From positions 1-42,726 of the forward strand of contig DIZC01000060.1 of NCBI GenBank assembly GCA_002429315.1: a stretch of DNA of 42,726 bases, read 5' to 3'. Positions 18,501 through 25,036 of the stretch are shown piece after piece (position 1 is the first letter of the stretch; the number at the start of each line of letters is the position of its first letter). Both the position numbers and the translations under genes were made by a program. Source of the DNA: Alphaproteobacteria bacterium UBA6038. Its GTDB lineage: Bacteria; Pseudomonadota; Alphaproteobacteria; Micropepsales; Micropepsaceae. The notes below the pieces were generated by a model. The model was given only the letters and a program-made list of their open reading frames with translations, was not told the origin of the DNA and did not search any database.

Positions 18501-18723
18501 GCTCGAGTCCGCCGATGTGGCGCCAACCCAGGCGCAGCAGCAGTTCGTCGACGATGCGCTGGCCAAGCTTGAAACGGTGAAGCGCGAGTGGGATTCGGCG
18601 AAATCGGGATCGTTCGCAAATCTGAATGCAGCTTTGGCACGTGCCGGCGGAAAGCCCGTCGCCATTCCCGACAAGGACAAGCTCGCTTCGGAAGAGCCTG
18701 ACGAAGGCGAGGACCTGCCCTGA
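15547..18723 (+). CDS. Secreted BNR/Asp-box beta-propeller protein (sortilin/VPS10-like)
   Basis: This is a 1058-residue exported protein with a signal peptide (AVGLAIFLAAAAAVAAPPPP). Many Asp-box turns are visible: KTEDAGRTW, KSPDGGAHW, RSTDGGNTW, KSTDEGKSW, RSDDSGAHW, RSQDQGKSW, RTRDDGRSW and SFDDGGAWQPL. They indicate one or two large beta-propellers over about residues 30-750, related to VPS10/sialidase-like 'glycosyl hydrolase' annotations. After these come an immunoglobulin-like segment (LPGQYAVTLTVDGKHYTAPL) and a charged helical C-terminus. No sialidase catalytic set (Arg triad, RIP) was noticed, so enzymatic activity should not be assumed. It may bind peptides or glycans in the periplasm or at the surface. 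It stands alone between divergent genes. Confidence 0.88.
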   Translation: MRAVGLAIFLAAAAAVAAPPPPASAPGPYGELHWRQLGPFRGGWATVVEGVASKPNTFYFGAAGGGVWKTEDAGRTWNALFQNGPAASIGAMAVAPSNPSVIYIGTGQPEPRYDVAAGLGVFKSPDGGAHWKSLGLASTRYIGRIWVDPKNPDIVLVAAQGHFFGASPDRGLYRSTDGGNTWSHVLQINDWSGVVDIASDPKQPRVMFAAAWEAHQYPWLSYFTPPVGPGSAIYKSTDEGKSWHRLSGGGWPKTPVGRIGLAVAHIAKGTRVYASVDSKEAGGLYRSDDSGAHWTRVNTSKAVANMYFSRLAVAPDNPDVLYEVGQSIRRCTNAGAKCEIVKGAPGGDDYHHVWINPLHPDHLITGSDQGAVVSVNGGQTWSSWYNQPTGQFYHLETDNRFPYWIYSGQQDSGTVAIASRSDYGQLTYRDWHPVGGEERDYDVPDPADPDIVYGSGLGGRVTKWSARTGQVEDATPWPESNYGKRPTLTKYHYMWVTPLVPSRTGAPSLYLGGQVVFRSQDQGKSWSVISGDLTGKIPDAKNCDGDVSLANAKICGYGSVSTIAPSPRNAQEVWVGTDDGLIQLTRDDGAHWSNVTPASVPLWAKVRTIDVSPLQEGVAYVALDSHRIDDFQPHVLRTRDDGRSWEDIGAGLPRDHFVSVVRADPVRPGLLYVGTDNGVFVSFDDGGAWQPLQLDLPSAWVTDLLIHGDDLIAATQGRAIWVLDDVEPLRELANGGPGSAHLFTPVRAWRVHTDNNNDTPLPPESPAGENPPGGTVIDYWLGAGAHGPVSLEIFDASGQLVRRFSSTDIPRSPPAERYFARAWTRPPQALAATPGMHRFVWNLRYERPDAAEYSYSIAAVWRRGTPIEPEGPFALPGQYAVTLTVDGKHYTAPLTVSEDPRVNISLADLQASLALSQKIAPALAEAALGYREQRALKKLLEQRFPKAARLRDETRALLEPLRAEPVEGHPTFKSVAEGLSAVERALESADVAPTQAQQQFVDDALAKLETVKREWDSAKSGSFANLNAALARAGGKPVAIPDKDKLASEEPDEGEDLP

Positions 18724-18925
18724 CCGGCAGCTTCGGAGTTTTCCGGTGGCGTTTGACGAGGAGCGTCTGCAGCGCGGAACGATACGGTACGCCTTCGGCA
18801 TCAACGCGATAGAGTCATGCGATGTGCAACGACTATGGAAACCGCATCTCGTATAGTCAGTACGTCGAGGGCTTCAGCCAATTGAAGCTTCCGGTTCGTT
18901 TCAATCCTCCACGGCGATCCGACCG

Positions 18926-19150
18926 TCAGGCCTGATATTTGAACGACAGAGAAACGCGCGCACGGTAAGCGACAACCTTGCCGTTCTCCACTTTCATGTC
19001 GAATTGCGAGACTTCGGCAATGCGCAGGTCGCGCAAGCTTTTGGCAGCGGTCTCAACCGCATTCTTCGCTGCGTCTTCCCAGGATACGCTGCTCGTGCCA
19101 ATAATTTCAGTGACGCGATAAACGCCCGTCTCAATTTTTGCCTTTGCCAT
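18926..19150 (-). CDS. Dodecin family flavin-binding protein (copy 2)
   Basis: This 74-residue protein is almost identical to dodecin copy 1, with conservative changes (T to I at position 6, T to V in the SWED turn, V to I, L to F, R to K, final T to A). It also lacks tryptophan after the helix (LRIAEV). The ribosome-site context is conserved as ACGGAGATTTCGATGGC-like sequence, so both the coding and immediate 5' regions were duplicated. A scrap of the AGPS gene lies about 100 bp upstream. The copy is on the opposite strand from copy 1. Confidence 0.9.
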   Translation of the reverse strand: MAKAKIETGVYRVTEIIGTSSVSWEDAAKNAVETAAKSLRDLRIAEVSQFDMKVENGKVVAYRARVSLSFKYQA

Positions 19151-19572
19151 CGAAATCTCCGTTCTTTTCTAGCTGCGATAAGCCAGCGCCTTTTATCATA
19201 GCGCTTCGCGGCGCATTAGGCATACCCGATTGCCATCGCGGGATCATCATTAGCGACTGGCGTTCGTACCCGCTGCGATGATCACGGCCGACCGCGAGCC
19301 CTGCGTAAGCTAGCAATCCCACTCACCGCTTCATATAGTCCCCGCATCCACGGAAGGACTCCGAACCATGATGACGGCCTCGACTATGTCTTCGCCGATC
19401 CCATGCCTTTTATGCCCGGCTTCTTCCGGCCGCCGCGCAACCGACTCTCGGGGTCGCCAGAGCTGAATGCACGCGGACACTCAAACTGAAACAACGACGT
19501 GGCCCGCCTTTGGGAAATTGCTGATAGGGTGGTGGCGCCTGGAACGATGTAGGCGGCTATGGTGGCGAAGAC
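19151..19572. other. 422-bp region with an AGPS scrap and otherwise no gene
   Basis: The region between the divergent dodecin copy 2 and the VOC stub holds a 44-bp relic of the AGPS-like gene (19253-19296). A short open stretch downstream (about 19368-19488) reads as DDGLDYVFADPMPFMPGFFR in one frame, which is protein-like but unidentified. No promoter could be assigned with confidence. Confidence 0.45.
19253..19296 (-). pseudogene. 44-bp scrap of the AGPS-like oxidase gene
   Basis: Forty of 44 bases match 9944-9987, the part of the AGPS-like gene encoding AVGRDHRSGYERQS just after the histidine motif. Similarity ends on both sides. It shows that a second AGPS copy once stood beside dodecin copy 2. 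Confidence 0.72.
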
Positions 19573-19728
19573 ATGGGGAGAACGATTACGGCACGCATTA
19601 ATTTCGTTGAACTACCTGCTAAAAACGTGGCAGAGGCAAAGACTTTCTATTCGCAGGTTTTTGGCTGGTCATTGACCGACTTCGGCGCAAGCTATGCATG
19701 CACGCTTATTCGAGATTTCCCAAATTAA
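19573..19728 (+). pseudogene. Truncated VOC/glyoxalase-family gene (51 codons)
   Basis: ATG 19573 opens a frame reading ITARINFVELPAKNVAEAKT, then FYSQVFGWSLTDFGASYACT before running out at a TAA. The 'INFVELPA.. ..AK.FY..VFGW...DFG..YA' pattern is the first beta-alpha-beta unit of VOC (glyoxalase/bleomycin-resistance) proteins, normally 115-130 residues. The rest is missing, and the next gene starts 31 bases later. It cannot form the paired VOC metal site alone. Confidence 0.72.
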
Positions 19729-19759
19729 TCTTGAACGCCCATCGTCAGGAGGTCGAGCC

Positions 19760-20563
19760 ATGTTCCGCCGAATCTGCAAGCCCTTTATCCTGCTGGCCAG
19801 CACCCTACTCCTCGTCTCCATCGCCAGCGCCAATCCCGCCACGCCATCCGACAGCGCCATTGCGCTGCTGCAGAAAGCCGTGAACGGCGACTGGCGTTCG
19901 GCTGCGCACAAGGCGCGCGATCAATACCGGCACCCCGTCGAGACCCTGCAATTCTTCGGCCTCAAGCCGGACATGACCGTCATTGAATTGCAGCCGGGCG
20001 GCGGCTGGTACACAGAAATTCTCGCGCCCGTCCTCTACGCGCACGGCCATTTGCTCGAAGCTTCGGATCCGAAGTTCGCCGACAAGATCAAGGCGAATCC
20101 GGCCGTGTTCGGGCACATCGAGAAGATCATCCCGTTCGACCCGCCCAAGCAGGTGCGACTGGGCGCTGAGAATTCTGCCGACATGGTGCTCACTTTCCGC
20201 AACGCGCACGACTGGCTCATGGACAGCCCGGACACGCTTGCTGCCGTCTTCAAGTCCGTGTTCGACGTGCTCAAGCCCGGCGGCGTCTTCGGCTTCGAGG
20301 AGCACCGCGCCAAGCCGTTCGCCACAGCCACGGAAAGTGCAATGGCGCTCCACCGCATTCCTGAGGATTACCTGATCGCGGTGGCGCTCAAGACGGGTTT
20401 CCGCGTGGCCGGCGTCTCCGAGATCAACGCCAATCCCAAGGATCCCGAAGACATCAACGTGCATCGCCTGCCACCGGATCTGTCCGGTCCCGCAGAAGAG
20501 CACGCGAAGATGCAGGCCGTCGGTGAATCCGATCGCATGACGCTGAGGTTTGTGAAGCCTTGA
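19760..20563 (+). CDS. Secreted methyltransferase-like protein (paralogue 2)
   Basis: This is a 267-residue exported protein. ATG 19760 follows CAGGAGG and begins a signal peptide (KPFILLASTLLLVSIASA). The core matches paralogue 1 block by block: ARDQYRHPVETLQFFGLKPD, IELQPGGGWYTEILAP, LTFRNAHDWLMD, VLKPGGVFGFEEHRA, SEINANPKDPED and GESDRMTLRFVKP. Unlike paralogue 1 it keeps an acidic strand-2 end (HLLEASDPKF), so it is the likelier SAM binder. A periplasmic location is odd for a SAM-dependent enzyme, and function is unknown. It stands between the VOC stub and the convergent symporter gene. Confidence 0.85.
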   Translation: MFRRICKPFILLASTLLLVSIASANPATPSDSAIALLQKAVNGDWRSAAHKARDQYRHPVETLQFFGLKPDMTVIELQPGGGWYTEILAPVLYAHGHLLEASDPKFADKIKANPAVFGHIEKIIPFDPPKQVRLGAENSADMVLTFRNAHDWLMDSPDTLAAVFKSVFDVLKPGGVFGFEEHRAKPFATATESAMALHRIPEDYLIAVALKTGFRVAGVSEINANPKDPEDINVHRLPPDLSGPAEEHAKMQAVGESDRMTLRFVKP

Positions 20564-20683
20564 TGGTCGCAGACACCATCGAAAGCCTTACTGTCTGATG
20601 AGTACTTACTGCTGCCCGCCGCGGCCGTGATAGTGGGTTTGTCCCCAACTACCCTCAATCACCGACTCCGCCTCATGATCATT

Positions 20684-21952
20684 CTACCGGATATTCGATT
20701 GTGCTTGCTGCCGGCGGTGCTGGGAACCAGCCGGCTCGTGGTTGCGACCGGTCCAGGCGTCGACAACGACGCAAGCGACGGAGTTGCCGACGATGTTGGT
20801 GCCGCTGCGGCCCATGTCCAGCAGCTGGTCGACGGCGAGCACCAGCAGGACGCCCGCTTCCGGCAGATTGAAATACGGCAGCGCCGCTATGATCACCACG
20901 ATCGAAGCACGCGGCACGCCGGCCATGCCTTTCGACGTCACCATCATCAGCCCGAGCAGCGCGATCTGCTGCCCGATCGTGAGCGCGATGCCGTAGGCCT
21001 GCGCGATGAACAAGGTCGCGAACGTGCAGTACATCATCGACCCGTCAAGGTTGAATGAATAGCCGAGCGGCAGCACGAAATTCACGATCTGCTTCGGCAG
21101 CCCGAACTCCTGCAGGTCCTGCAGCAGCTTCGGGTAGGCCGCCTCGGAACTGGCAGTGGAAAAAGCGAGCAGCACCGGCTCGCGCATGGCGCGGAATAGT
21201 CCGCTCGTCCGCCCGCGCACGATCAAAAAGGCGACAAAGAACAGCAGCGCCCACAGCACCATGAGCGCGATATAAAATCCACCGACGAATTTGGCGTAGG
21301 TGAGGAGAATGCCGGCCCCCTGGGCAGCGATGGCCGAAGCGAGTGCGGCGAACACCACCAGCGGGGCTAGCAGCATCACATACCCCGTCACCTTCAGCAT
21401 GATGGCGGCGACCTGCTCGGCCAGCGCGAGAACGGCGGGCGCGTGATCGTCCAGCGCGGCGCTGGCGGCGCCAACGAACATGGCGAAGACGACAATCTGC
21501 AGGATCTCGTTGTTCGCCATCGCCTCGACGATCGAGCGCGGCACGAGATGGGTGACGAATTCCTTGACCGTGAGTGCGGGCGCATGGGCCGCCGCCGCTC
21601 CGGCGTTCGGGTGCGGCAGCATAAGTCCCACACCGGGTTGAAACAGGTGCACGAACAGAAGCCCTAGCGAAAGTGAGAGCAGCGAGGCCACAATGAACCA
21701 CGCAATGGTGCGCGCGCCGGCGCGGCCGATGGCGGCGGCATCGCCCATATGTGCAATACCCACGATCAGGGTGGACAACACCAGCGGCGCAATAATCATC
21801 CGCACGAGGCGCAGGAACACGAAGGTGAGGAGATCGAGCCCGCTCGTGACTGTCTTTGCCGTGGCCAGATCGAGCAGCTCGCGAATGAGAATCCCGCCCG
21901 CAATGCCGAGCACCATCCCGGCGATAAGCGCGACGGCGAATGGGCGTCTCAT
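20684..21952 (-). CDS. Dicarboxylate/amino acid:cation symporter (DAACS, GltP/DctA type)
   Basis: This is a 422-residue membrane protein. Family signatures include FLRLVRMIIAPLVLSTLIVG in helix 3, AFSTASSEAAYPKLLQDLQE (serine-rich hairpin 1), LPLGYSFNLDGSMMYCTFAT (helix 7 NMDG-type motif, here NLDG) and GMAGVPRASIVVI (hairpin 2). Such carriers import glutamate, aspartate or C4-dicarboxylates with protons or sodium. The start is 15 bases after the threonine synthase stop on the same strand, so the two are co-transcribed, suggesting supply of an amino-acid substrate. The annotated C-terminus ends SQHRRQQAQSNIR. Confidence 0.92.
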   Translation of the reverse strand: MRRPFAVALIAGMVLGIAGGILIRELLDLATAKTVTSGLDLLTFVFLRLVRMIIAPLVLSTLIVGIAHMGDAAAIGRAGARTIAWFIVASLLSLSLGLLFVHLFQPGVGLMLPHPNAGAAAAHAPALTVKEFVTHLVPRSIVEAMANNEILQIVVFAMFVGAASAALDDHAPAVLALAEQVAAIMLKVTGYVMLLAPLVVFAALASAIAAQGAGILLTYAKFVGGFYIALMVLWALLFFVAFLIVRGRTSGLFRAMREPVLLAFSTASSEAAYPKLLQDLQEFGLPKQIVNFVLPLGYSFNLDGSMMYCTFATLFIAQAYGIALTIGQQIALLGLMMVTSKGMAGVPRASIVVIIAALPYFNLPEAGVLLVLAVDQLLDMGRSGTNIVGNSVACVVVDAWTGRNHEPAGSQHRRQQAQSNIR

Positions 21953-21967
21953 GCGGCTTTGTGCATT

Positions 21968-23170
21968 CTAAAGCTTCGCGAAATCGATGTTTGCATTAAG
22001 GTCCACATGCTTCTCCGATGGCGGCAGCGGGTACTTTAATCCGTTGGCGCAATTGAATAGCACGACGCAATCTGACGGCTCGATGCGTCCGTCGCGCAGC
22101 GATTGCCGGTATGCTGCGTGCGTCGCGGCCCCCTCCGGGCACATCAGGAATCCTTCCTGCGTTGCCACCTCCTGCAAACTCGCCGTGATCGAGTCGTCGT
22201 CCACCGCAATGGCATAGCCGTCGCTGTCGCGCACAGCAGCGAGAATGAGAAAGTCGCCGATGGCGGCCGGCACGCGAATGCCGGAGGCGATGGTGTATGC
22301 GTTCTCCCAGCGCCGCGCATGCGGTTCGCCTTCCTCGAACGCGCGCACCATCGGCGCGCAACCCGCCGCCTGCACGGCCACCATGCGCGGCCGCTTGGCG
22401 CCGATGAAGCCGATGGCCTCAAGCTCCGCAAACGCCTTCCACATGCCGATCAGTCCCGTGCCACCGCCGGTGGGATAGAAAATCACATCGGGCAATTCCC
22501 AACCGAGCTGCTCGGCCAATTCGAGGCCCATCGTCTTCTTGCCTTCGATGCGGTACGGCTCCTTCAGCGTCGACATGTCGAACCAGCCGGTGCTGTCGCG
22601 ACCTCGCGCCACCAGCTTGCCGCAATCATCGATCAGACCGTTCACGCGATAGACTTGCGCGCCCTGCGCAGCGATCTCGCGCACATTCACTTCCGGCGTG
22701 TCGTCCGGGCAGAAGACAGTGGCTCGCATGCCGGCGCGGCTCGTATAGGCCGCAAGAGCGGCGCCGGCATTGCCGTTGGTCGGCATGGCCGCGTGGGTGA
22801 CGCCGAGCTCCTTCGCCATCGACACCGCCAGCGCAATGCCGCGGGCCTTGAACGAGCCGGTGGGAAGGCGGCCCTCATCCTTCACGAGCACCTCGCCCGG
22901 TTCGCGATTGAGCCGCACCAGCGGCGTCATCGCCTCGCCCAGGCTGACGATGTTTTCGTCGCGCCGCATGGGAAGCAGCTCGCGATAGCGCCACAACTCC
23001 GGCGGGCGCGCCACCAACGCATCCTTCGTCAGCGCGTGCTTCACCGCATCGAGACCGTAACGCACGAGCAGCGGCTTGCCCGCGCGCGAGAGGTTGTGAA
23101 GCCGGTCGGGCTCGTAGCGCTCGCCGGTCGCCGAGCATTCGAGATGCGTCACGAAGGTTGCCTGCGCCAT
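21968..23170 (-). CDS. thrC: Threonine synthase-like PLP enzyme
   Basis: This 400-residue fold-type II PLP enzyme resembles the plant/archaeal-like threonine synthases, which convert O-phosphohomoserine to threonine. The N-terminus (FVTHLECSATGERYEPDRLH) is a rubredoxin-like start with only one of the usual cysteine pairs. The PLP lysine is K108 in LPTGSFKARG, followed by AAMPTNGNAGAALAAYTSRA and the phosphate-binding YPTGGGTGLIGMW. No homoserine kinase or dehydrogenase is nearby. Its operon partner is an amino-acid/dicarboxylate symporter, so a related lyase or dehydratase role is possible. It could be an island-borne second copy of the housekeeping gene. Confidence 0.85.
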   Translation of the reverse strand: MAQATFVTHLECSATGERYEPDRLHNLSRAGKPLLVRYGLDAVKHALTKDALVARPPELWRYRELLPMRRDENIVSLGEAMTPLVRLNREPGEVLVKDEGRLPTGSFKARGIALAVSMAKELGVTHAAMPTNGNAGAALAAYTSRAGMRATVFCPDDTPEVNVREIAAQGAQVYRVNGLIDDCGKLVARGRDSTGWFDMSTLKEPYRIEGKKTMGLELAEQLGWELPDVIFYPTGGGTGLIGMWKAFAELEAIGFIGAKRPRMVAVQAAGCAPMVRAFEEGEPHARRWENAYTIASGIRVPAAIGDFLILAAVRDSDGYAIAVDDDSITASLQEVATQEGFLMCPEGAATHAAYRQSLRDGRIEPSDCVVLFNCANGLKYPLPPSEKHVDLNANIDFAKL

Positions 23171-23665
23171 GGCTGACAGTTGCCGGAGTAGGCGCTGTTG
23201 TCCAGAACGACCCCAACCGCCCAGCGCACAGCGTAGGCGTCGTTGCGAGCGCGGCGTCGGGTTTCTACTTCGCGTGCAGGTGATCGGCGTCGGTCCAGGT
23301 CCTGACGAACACCGAACCCGAAACGGACCATCCCATAAGGTGCGGGGAAAACATTCGATTTCCGGAACGGTGCTGGCAGAGCGCCCGACAACACTCCATG
23401 TGACACACTATTGTTTTGTCAGCCCTGATGTCCGCGGCTGCCCAACCGGTGGCCCCGGCCGCCACTTACACGAATCCTCGGCATGGCTGCTCGATTCGCC
23501 CTACCGCTAGATCGCCCGGGGGCTACAGGAAAGCCACAGCTGCCTATTCAGGTCCTTGGCCAATGGCGCCGGCTCCAGTGCGAACCGTCTCGGCCCGGTT
23601 GCCGCGAAGTCGCTCGTGTAACACTCACTGACAGGATCTCAACTTGCTCACAGTCGGGAGCAAAC
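23171..23665. other. 495-bp intergenic region with no recognised gene
   Basis: The region lies between the threonine synthase start and the SDR stop. Several frames of 60-110 codons are open on both strands, but none shows a family pattern, ribosome site or plausible start. It may hold the threonine synthase promoter and decayed sequence. Nothing more specific was seen. Confidence 0.4.
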
Positions 23666-24355
23666 CTACCAAGGGTGTATCTCCCCGTTCCATTTGTAAA
23701 ACTTTCCGTTATCTGCCTTTGTTATGGATGCGATCACGTTACGGATGCCCGCCGCACTTTCTTCGGTCGTGAGGTCAGCATCCGGCCCACCCATGTCGGT
23801 CCTGACCCAGCCCGGATGAATGAGGTTGACGGTGACTTCGGCTTCCAGGTCGCGTGCCACGGCAATCATCACCCTGTTCACTGCGGCCTTCGCGCTGGCA
23901 TAGGTATAGGAGCCGCCCATCGGCCATGTCGTGGCGCCCATCTGACTCGTGATCGTCATAATCTTCGGATTTTTCGCCTTTCGCAGATTTCCCAGAAAGG
24001 CCTGGATCACGCGAAAGGGTCCTATGACCATCACCGTGAACGCCTCGATCCAGTCTGCAGTGTCAACAGCATCGATGTTTTGATTCTCACCGCCCTTGAT
24101 CCCGGCATTGTTGATCAGAATGTCGATCGGGCGGTCGCCGATCGCCTGGGCGGCTGTACGGATCGAACGCTCATCCGCCACGTCCATCGTGTGCACCGTC
24201 ACGCGCCGGTTCGACGCGTGGGCCAGCGCGTTCAGGGCGTCGGCCGATTGCGGCGTGCGGCAAAAGGCTAGGACGGCATCACCGTCATGCGCGTACTGCC
24301 TGGTCAATTCCAAGCCGATCCCGCGATTTGCGCCGGTGATCAGTACGTTGCGCAT
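23666..24355 (-). CDS. Short-chain dehydrogenase/reductase (C-factor-like)
   Basis: This is a 229-residue classical SDR. The cofactor motif TGANRGIG is at residues 7-14 (LITGANRGIGLELTRQYAHD), then DILINNAGI, the catalytic serine in ITSQMGAT and the YASAK motif (YTYASAKAAVNRVM), followed by NLIHPGWVRTDMGG. The end FYKWNGEIHPW is typical of the CsgA/C-factor-like subgroup. AGGAGAAAGG lies before the ATG. The gene is divergent from the NTF2-like/CDGSH pair with about 91 bp between starts, so a shared control region is likely. Confidence 0.92.
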   Translation of the reverse strand: MRNVLITGANRGIGLELTRQYAHDGDAVLAFCRTPQSADALNALAHASNRRVTVHTMDVADERSIRTAAQAIGDRPIDILINNAGIKGGENQNIDAVDTADWIEAFTVMVIGPFRVIQAFLGNLRKAKNPKIMTITSQMGATTWPMGGSYTYASAKAAVNRVMIAVARDLEAEVTVNLIHPGWVRTDMGGPDADLTTEESAAGIRNVIASITKADNGKFYKWNGEIHPW

Positions 24356-24446
24356 GCCTTTCTCCTAGCGTGATGAACCGGATTGCAATAGGATGCACGG
24401 GCCCCTCGCAAAGGTGCAGCCTAGCAGTGCGGATGACAGACGAACA

Positions 24447-25004
24447 ATGACAACGGACAATCAGGCTTCTGACCTCAGCGCCCTGTGGGAGGCGCATTGT
24501 CGTCACGAATTCGCCACCCGCGATGTGAACGCAACGATGAGCACCATGGTGCCGGAGCCTTACGTCAATCACATCCCGACCATGACCGGCGGGGTCGGGC
24601 ACGATCAGCTGAAGCGCTTCTACGTCTATCATTTCGTCAACTCGAATCCGGAGGACACCAAGCTCATTCCGATTTCGCGCACAGTGGGCAAGGACCGGGT
24701 GGTTGACGAAATGCTTTTCTGCTTCACCCACACGCGTGAGATCGACTGGATGCTTCCCGGCATCGAACCGACTGGTAAGTACGTCGAAATTCCGCTGGTG
24801 GCGATTGTGACGTTCCAAGACGACAAGATTTACAACGAGCACATCTACTGGGATCAAGCATCGGTCCTTGTACAGATCGGAAAGCTCGATCCCGCAGGCC
24901 TGCCTGTCGCCGGCATCGAAACCGCGCGCAAGCTGGTGGACAAAACCTTGCCGTCCAACACGATGATGCACGCTTGGGCAACGAGCGAAGGGAAGCCGAT
25001 CTGA
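24447..25004 (+). CDS. NTF2/SnoaL-like fold protein
   Basis: This is a protein of about 185 residues. ATG 24447 is preferred, and the frame is open to an ATG at 24393. It opens with SALWEAHCRHEFATRDVNAT and contains MSTMVPEPYVNHIPTMTGGV, VDEMLFCFTHTREIDWMLPG and FQDDKIYNEHIYWDQASVLV, the pattern of SnoaL/ester-cyclase-like NTF2 folds, a cone-shaped small-molecule pocket. Such proteins act as cyclases, isomerases or dehydratases, or simply bind ligands. The CDGSH-cupin gene starts 32 bases after its stop, so the two form an operon. Confidence 0.83.
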   Translation: MTTDNQASDLSALWEAHCRHEFATRDVNATMSTMVPEPYVNHIPTMTGGVGHDQLKRFYVYHFVNSNPEDTKLIPISRTVGKDRVVDEMLFCFTHTREIDWMLPGIEPTGKYVEIPLVAIVTFQDDKIYNEHIYWDQASVLVQIGKLDPAGLPVAGIETARKLVDKTLPSNTMMHAWATSEGKPI

Positions 25005-25036
25005 GCGCCGGCGACATTCAACTCGGAACGCCCCAG

